A stretch of 64,000 nt of DNA from an uncultured Alphaproteobacteria bacterium (GTDB lineage: Bacteria; Pseudomonadota; Alphaproteobacteria; Caulobacterales; Hyphomonadaceae). The notes under the pieces were generated by a model, which saw only the letters and a program-made list of their open reading frames with translations, ran no database searches and had not been told where the DNA came from. The stretch is taken from assembly GCA_903831255.1 (NCBI GenBank), contig CAIKWZ010000001.1, forward strand, positions 1 to 64,000. The letters run 5' to 3'. The position numbers and the translations under genes were made by a program. Numbering within the stretch: the first letter of the stretch is position 1; each line of letters opens with the position of its first letter. Of the stretch, positions 59,784 to 64,000 are shown one piece after another.

Positions 59784-61337
59784 ATGACGGATACGGCACT
59801 CCAATCAACCCGCTCATCGCTTCTGAAGCGTGCGGCCGGACCGGTTCTGGCCCTCGGCGTTATGGCTCTTCCCGATGGGATCGGTCCGCCCGGAGAGGCG
59901 AAGCTTGTGCTCGCCCTCCTGGTCCTGATGGCGACCTGGTGGATCACAGAGGCCATTCCTCTGGCGGTCACGGCTCTTCTTCCCATCATCGCCCTTCCGA
60001 TAATCGGCATCCCGATTTCGATCGACGATCGCGGGCGCTTCAGCTGCACACAGGCGATCTGCGCGAGCGTCGACGGGACATCGCCTGAGGCCGATCGTCT
60101 CCTGACCCTTTCCGATCTTGGGGCATGGTACTCTCACCCAATCGTTCTTCTCTATATCGGCGGCTTCCTGCTTGGCATCGCCATCGAACGCTCCGGATTG
60201 TCCCGACGCATAGCGCTCAGTATCGTCGCACGTGCGGGAGACGATCTTCGTCTGATCCTGGCGGCGTTCATCGCTGCTGCAGGATTTATCTCGATGTGGA
60301 TCTCCAACACCTCAACGTCCCTGATCCTGACGCCGCTGGCCCTCTCGCTGGCGACCGGGGTCGGGGCGGGCGGCGGCCGCTTCGCGTCCTCGCTTGTCCT
60401 CAGCATTGCCTGGGCCGCAACTATTGGCGGCCTGGCCACTCCGATCGGCACTCCCACGAACGCGATCGCCCTCTCCCAGCTTCGCAGCGCAGGCATCGAG
60501 GTCTCGTTTCTTCAGTGGATGTCCATCGGCGTTCCCGTGGTCCTGATCCTCCTGCCGACGGCGTGGCTGATCCTCTCTCGAGGCCTGACGGCCGAGGCAG
60601 GAGCCGGAGGCGGCGTTCGCGCCCGGGTGCGTTCCGAACTGGATGCCCTTGGACCCTTAAGTTCGTGGGAGAAGCGCACCGCCCTCGTCTTCCTTCTGAC
60701 AGCCGGGCTCTGGGTCTCCTCCAGCTTCATAGCCGAAACGCTGGGTCCGGTTCTGACCGGCGCCCGGATGGATCCGGGGCATGTCGACACGATGATCGCC
60801 ACCCTCGCGGGCTTGCTGTTTTTCCTCGTTCCCGCGGGAAAAGCGAAGGATCGCTCCATCCTCACATGGACAGACGCCCGGGACCTGCCGTGGGAGATCC
60901 TGCTTCTCTTCGGAGGAGGCATGGCCCTTGCCGGCGGGGCGGAGCTTTCGGGTCTGTCCGCGTGGCTCGCTCACGCCCTCGATGGACTTGGAGGCCTTCA
61001 TCCGGCGCTGGTGATCCTGATCGTCGGGGTCCTCGTCATCATGATCACGGAGTTCGCGTCCAATATCGCGACCATTTCAATCATGGGACCCGTCCTTCTC
61101 GCGCTCGCCGCGGGGTCGGACACTCTTTCGGTCGCGAGTTTCATCATCCCAGCCGCCATGGCGGCGAGCATGGGCTTTGCGATGCCGGTGGGGTCGGGCT
61201 CCAACGCGATCGCATACGGCACGGGACAGGTTCCGATGGGTCGTATGATCCGTCTGGGCCTTGTGTTTAACCTGTGCTGCCTGATCGTTCTGACGGGCCT
61301 CGCGCTCACCCTCTTTCCAATGGCCTTCAGGACCTAG
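59784..61337 (+). CDS. SLC13/DASS family anion symporter
   Basis: 517 residues. The two inverted halves each carry the SNT-type signature: MWISNTSTSLILTPLALS and EFASNIATISIMGPVLLA. The accompanying loops GGLATPIGTPTNAI and GFAMPVGSGSNAIAYGTGQV complete the substrate cradle. WWITEAIPLAVTALLPIIAL is the classic N-terminal stretch. Members import di- and tricarboxylates or sulfate with Na+. Beside SulP and a sulfur dioxygenase, sulfate is an attractive guess. A central hydrophilic loop (about 80-110) has CTQAICASVDG with two cysteines. AAGGA precedes the ATG. Confidence 0.92.
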   Translation: MTDTALQSTRSSLLKRAAGPVLALGVMALPDGIGPPGEAKLVLALLVLMATWWITEAIPLAVTALLPIIALPIIGIPISIDDRGRFSCTQAICASVDGTSPEADRLLTLSDLGAWYSHPIVLLYIGGFLLGIAIERSGLSRRIALSIVARAGDDLRLILAAFIAAAGFISMWISNTSTSLILTPLALSLATGVGAGGGRFASSLVLSIAWAATIGGLATPIGTPTNAIALSQLRSAGIEVSFLQWMSIGVPVVLILLPTAWLILSRGLTAEAGAGGGVRARVRSELDALGPLSSWEKRTALVFLLTAGLWVSSSFIAETLGPVLTGARMDPGHVDTMIATLAGLLFFLVPAGKAKDRSILTWTDARDLPWEILLLFGGGMALAGGAELSGLSAWLAHALDGLGGLHPALVILIVGVLVIMITEFASNIATISIMGPVLLALAAGSDTLSVASFIIPAAMAASMGFAMPVGSGSNAIAYGTGQVPMGRMIRLGLVFNLCCLIVLTGLALTLFPMAFRT

Positions 61338-61347
61338 GCTGCAGAGA

Positions 61348-61660
61348 TCAGACGAGGCGGCTCCAGGCGTTCAGAAGACGGTCGGGTTCTCCGAGGCCGA
61401 AGACAAATCGATCCGGACGCACCAGCACCGCGCCACACTCGCGCTCCTCAAGCCAGCCCGCAATCTCATCTCGAAAGCCGTCCATAAGGGATCGTCGAGA
61501 TGGATCGTTCTGAGGCCGACCTCCATCGAGTCCAGGGACGACCCTGAACGCACCCCCAGCCAGGCCCCCGATCCGAGGGCGTCATCCAGACGCCGCCCGG
61601 GGTCCCCGCTGCATCCTTCACGACAGGGGACGGGGCAATCCAGGCGACGTCTTCGCTTCT
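61348..61660 (-). pseudogene. 3' remnant of MhpA-like FAD aromatic monooxygenase
   Basis: About 100 codons of a C-terminal domain survive in three frames: AWIAPSPVVKDAAGTPG, then RRLDDALGSGAWLGVRSGS and LRTIHLDDPL, then IAGWLEERECGAVLVRPDRF and VFGLGEPDRLLNAWSRLV ending with TGA at 61348-61350. The order and the AVLVRPDRFVFG signature are those of 3-(3-hydroxyphenyl)propionate hydroxylase-like FAD enzymes. The catalytic N-terminal part is gone; similarity ends at about 61660, where an AT-rich island begins. Recognised by pattern; two frameshifts must be assumed. Confidence 0.6.
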
Positions 61661-61725
61661 GCATAAGCCGCTCTTAATTAAGTGACACTTTCGTGACATA
61701 TTTAATAATATTTGGAGACAGTTAT

Positions 61726-61761
61726 TTGTCAGTTTTATTTATTATTGACTTAATTTGAGTC
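61726..61761 (+). promoter_or_regulatory. AT-rich promoter and dyad of TonB-receptor gene
   Basis: TTGTCA (61726-61731), 17 bases, CTTAAT (61749-61754) fits a sigma-70 promoter. GACTTAATTTGAGTC (61747-61761), a near-perfect dyad, overlaps the -10 and could be an operator. The surrounding 61670-61765 is much richer in A and T than the rest of the window. Confidence 0.4.
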
Positions 61762-61827
61762 GCTCGTCATCCGAACGCTGACTTTCGAAATCCTGGAACC
61801 CGAGAGTCGGACATGATGGAGACGAGC

Positions 61828-64000
61828 ATGAGATCGACAATCAGCTGGACTGTTCTGCTCGCCGCGGCGGCATTACCGGCGTTCGCTGAGGATAAAACCC
61901 CGGCTGCGCGAGCCGCCGGTCCGGAGGTCGTCACCGTCACAGGATCTCGAACCGCTCCCCGCTCTGCGCTCGACAGCCTGGAGCCGATCGACGTCATCTC
62001 GAGAGAAGCGATCGAATCGACGTCCTCCGCCGAGCTGGTCGAGACCCTCGCAGCACTCGTTCCCTCGTTCAGCGTTCAGACCCTTCCCGCCCTCGATGCG
62101 ACGATTTTTGTTCGGCCTGCCCAGTTGAGAAACCTGTCGCCAGACCAGACTCTGGTTCTGCTCAACGGCAAGAGGCTTCATCGATCCGCGATGATGATGA
62201 ACCCGAGCTATGGCCGGGCCTTTCAGGCTCCGGATCTCGATCAGATTCCCGGGATGGCCCTCAGCTCGATCGATGTCCTGCGTGACGGCGCCTCGGCTCT
62301 TTATGGGTCCGACGCCATCGCCGGAGTGATCAACCTCAATCTCGACAATAGCGCCGGCTTCCGGGCATTCACACAATATGGCGAGCACAGGCAGGGCGAT
62401 GGCGAGGGTACCCGAACAGGCGCGCGCCTCGGGTACAATGACGGCGCCTCTTTCATAGCTCTGTCAGGAGAGTACTCAGAGGTCGGGCCCACCGCCCGAT
62501 CGCAGCCGTCGCTGGCGGTGACACAGTCCCGCGCCGCTTTCCCGAATGTCTTTTTTCCTGATCCCGAGATCCGCTGGGGCAAGCCCTCGCGAGAGGCGCT
62601 GCGCCTGGCGGTGACCGCCGGTTTGAAGGCTGGCGAGTTCGACCTTTATGCGTTTGGCACCTATGGCGAAGGATCCGGGATCGGCGACTTCAACTATCGT
62701 GGCCCTGCTGGCCCCTTCGCCTCGCTCTTCGCGGACAGCTCCAAATTCCCCGGATACAATCTCAAGCAGATCTATCCGGCGGGGTTCACTCCCTACTTCA
62801 AGAGCGAGGATCAGGACGTCAACCTGACTGCAGGAGCGCGACGCGAGTTTGCCGGCGGCCTCAAGTTCGATGCGAGCGTTTCGTACGGGCGCAACGCCAT
62901 CGACTACTCCATGAAGAATTCAATCAACGCATCGCTCGGGCCGAACAGTCCGCGATCCTTCTATGACGGCGGCGTCGAACAGGAAGAGATTTCCGCAAAC
63001 GCCGACGCATCACTGCCCGTCTCTCTGTCCTTCCTGGCCGAGCCCGCCGTCGTCGCCTTCGGCGCCGAGGCGCGCAATGAGACCTTTTCCATCACTCCGG
63101 GAGATCCGGCGTCTTATGCGATCGGGCCCGGCGCGCCGCAGTTCGCCTGCTGCTCTGCCGGCTTTCCGGGCTTTACTCCAGCCATCTCCGGCCAATGGTC
63201 TCAGGACAGCCTCGCAGTTTACGCAGACATCCTCATCAAGCCGGTTGAGAGCTGGTCGATCGACGGCGCTGTCCGTTTCGAGGACTTCTCGACCTTTGGG
63301 AGTTCGACCACCTACAAGCTCTCGTCACGCCTGGAGCTGACCCAGGATCTCGCCCTGCGCGGCGCCGCCTCAACAGGCTTCAGAGCGCCAACCCCGGCTC
63401 AGTCCTACAGCGAGGGACTTTCGCAGTTTCTGTCCAACACTACGCTGCAGATCACGACCGCAGGACGGTTCAAACCGACTGGCCCGGTCGCGAACCTCAT
63501 GAACCAGAGACCGAACGTCGCCATTCGTCCACTCGTTCCGGAGGAATCACGCAACCTGTCCCTGGGGGTCGTCTGGACACCGGCCTTCGGACTGCAGGTC
63601 ACCCTCGACGCCTACCGGATCGAGATCGACAATCGCCTGAACACCACCACCACTTATGTGCTGACGGCGGCCGAAACCGCTGCGCTTAATGCGTTGAACA
63701 TTCCCAATGTTCAGGCCATTTCTCAGGCCAACTTCCTGCAGAACGACTATGACACGGTCACGGAGGGGTTTGATCTGATCGTCAGTCGTGATCAGTCCAT
63801 CGGAGACGGCGTCCTGTCTCTGACCGGCGCCTTCAGTCACATCGAGGAATCGATCACAGGGGGATCCCGAACCCTCAACCCTTATTCGCGCCAGATCGCA
63901 GAGGACGCGCTGCCGGAGGATCGCGCTACCCTTTCGGCGACCTACAAGATAGGTCCTGTCGAACTCGGAGGTCGTTTGCGTTATTACGGAGAGTGGTCCG
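61828..64000 (+). CDS. TonB-dependent receptor, truncated by window end
   Basis: At least 724 codons with no stop before the edge. The ATG at 61828 has GGAG at 6-base spacing and begins a signal peptide (LPAFA). The plug shows VVTVTGSRTAPRSALDSLEP, QTLVLLNGKRLHRSAMMM, and IDVLRDGASALYGSDAIAGV. Later text VRFEDFSTFGSSTTYKLSSR and LRGAASTGFRAPTPAQSYSE is barrel-typical; the latter is the conserved TGFRAPT strand. It resembles receptors of the 'LLNGKR' group seen in Caulobacter, Sphingomonas and Shewanella. The last 100-200 residues lie outside the window. Confidence 0.93.
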   Translation, partial: MRSTISWTVLLAAAALPAFAEDKTPAARAAGPEVVTVTGSRTAPRSALDSLEPIDVISREAIESTSSAELVETLAALVPSFSVQTLPALDATIFVRPAQLRNLSPDQTLVLLNGKRLHRSAMMMNPSYGRAFQAPDLDQIPGMALSSIDVLRDGASALYGSDAIAGVINLNLDNSAGFRAFTQYGEHRQGDGEGTRTGARLGYNDGASFIALSGEYSEVGPTARSQPSLAVTQSRAAFPNVFFPDPEIRWGKPSREALRLAVTAGLKAGEFDLYAFGTYGEGSGIGDFNYRGPAGPFASLFADSSKFPGYNLKQIYPAGFTPYFKSEDQDVNLTAGARREFAGGLKFDASVSYGRNAIDYSMKNSINASLGPNSPRSFYDGGVEQEEISANADASLPVSLSFLAEPAVVAFGAEARNETFSITPGDPASYAIGPGAPQFACCSAGFPGFTPAISGQWSQDSLAVYADILIKPVESWSIDGAVRFEDFSTFGSSTTYKLSSRLELTQDLALRGAASTGFRAPTPAQSYSEGLSQFLSNTTLQITTAGRFKPTGPVANLMNQRPNVAIRPLVPEESRNLSLGVVWTPAFGLQVTLDAYRIEIDNRLNTTTTYVLTAAETAALNALNIPNVQAISQANFLQNDYDTVTEGFDLIVSRDQSIGDGVLSLTGAFSHIEESITGGSRTLNPYSRQIAEDALPEDRATLSATYKIGPVELGGRLRYYGEWS

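Overview
The window is GC-rich DNA that looks chromosomal, from a Gram-negative alphaproteobacterium. Three large TonB-dependent receptors (one of the Xanthomonas/Caulobacter type), many secreted lipoproteins and peptidases, spinster-type and FucP-type MFS transporters, and the DUF3703, DUF6894 and DUF3429 families point towards Caulobacterales, Hyphomonadaceae, Parvularculaceae or Sphingomonadales. This placement is inferred from gene content. I saw no rRNA, tRNA, CRISPR array, insertion sequence or prophage.

Layout. 1-7 kb is a gene-poor stretch: a two-module SEL1-repeat/FGE-like gene cut by an in-frame TAA, a DUF3703 gene, a DUF6894-like and PadR-like pair, a DUF3313-type lipoprotein and a CinA-domain protein. 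7.5-12.2 kb is a tight copper operon: csoR, TolC-type lipoprotein, multicopper oxidase, copC, copC, copD, with a CsoR-type operator over its promoter. 12.2-13.2 kb is decayed DNA with a pseudogene of a PLP-dependent decarboxylase. 13-18 kb carries an amidase, a PhoPQ-activated-type alpha/beta hydrolase and a DUF4153 membrane protein. 18.7-24 kb has two divergent units: spinster-type MFS plus acyl-CoA ligase on the minus strand, and kynU-kynB (kynurenine to anthranilate) on the plus strand. 24-32 kb is a run of catabolic genes: a propeller/PA/M28/PDZ exopeptidase, DOMON-like protein, DUF1343 (NamZ family), TonB-C protein, SRPBCC, MaoC and SDR. A TonB receptor plus secreted propeller protein follow on the minus strand (31.9-35.4 kb). 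36-46 kb has small membrane proteins, the SbtA/SbtB bicarbonate-transport pair, then hydrolases, a thioesterase, nitronate monooxygenase, another SDR, an M3 peptidase and an MBL hydrolase.

46.8-56.6 kb is a beta-glucan utilisation locus. On the minus strand it has a TonB receptor, a GH16 endoglucanase, a GH3 glucosidase and a FucP-type sugar importer. Divergent to it are a LacI-type repressor and an MFS gene. Two near-palindromic operators very like the symmetric lac operator lie between the divergent genes. The repressor is split by a one-base C-run frameshift. 56.7-61.3 kb is an anion/sulfur region: SulP permease, persulfide-dioxygenase-like MBL protein and an SLC13/DASS transporter. The window ends with the decayed 3' end of an MhpA-like FAD monooxygenase, an AT-rich promoter island and a TonB receptor that runs off the edge.

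Common theme: import and breakdown of peptides, beta-glucans and aromatic or amino-acid carbon, plus copper defence. At least four broken genes (SEL1/FGE, PLP decarboxylase, lacI, FAD monooxygenase) suggest either ongoing gene loss or, for the two single-base lesions, possible sequencing error.
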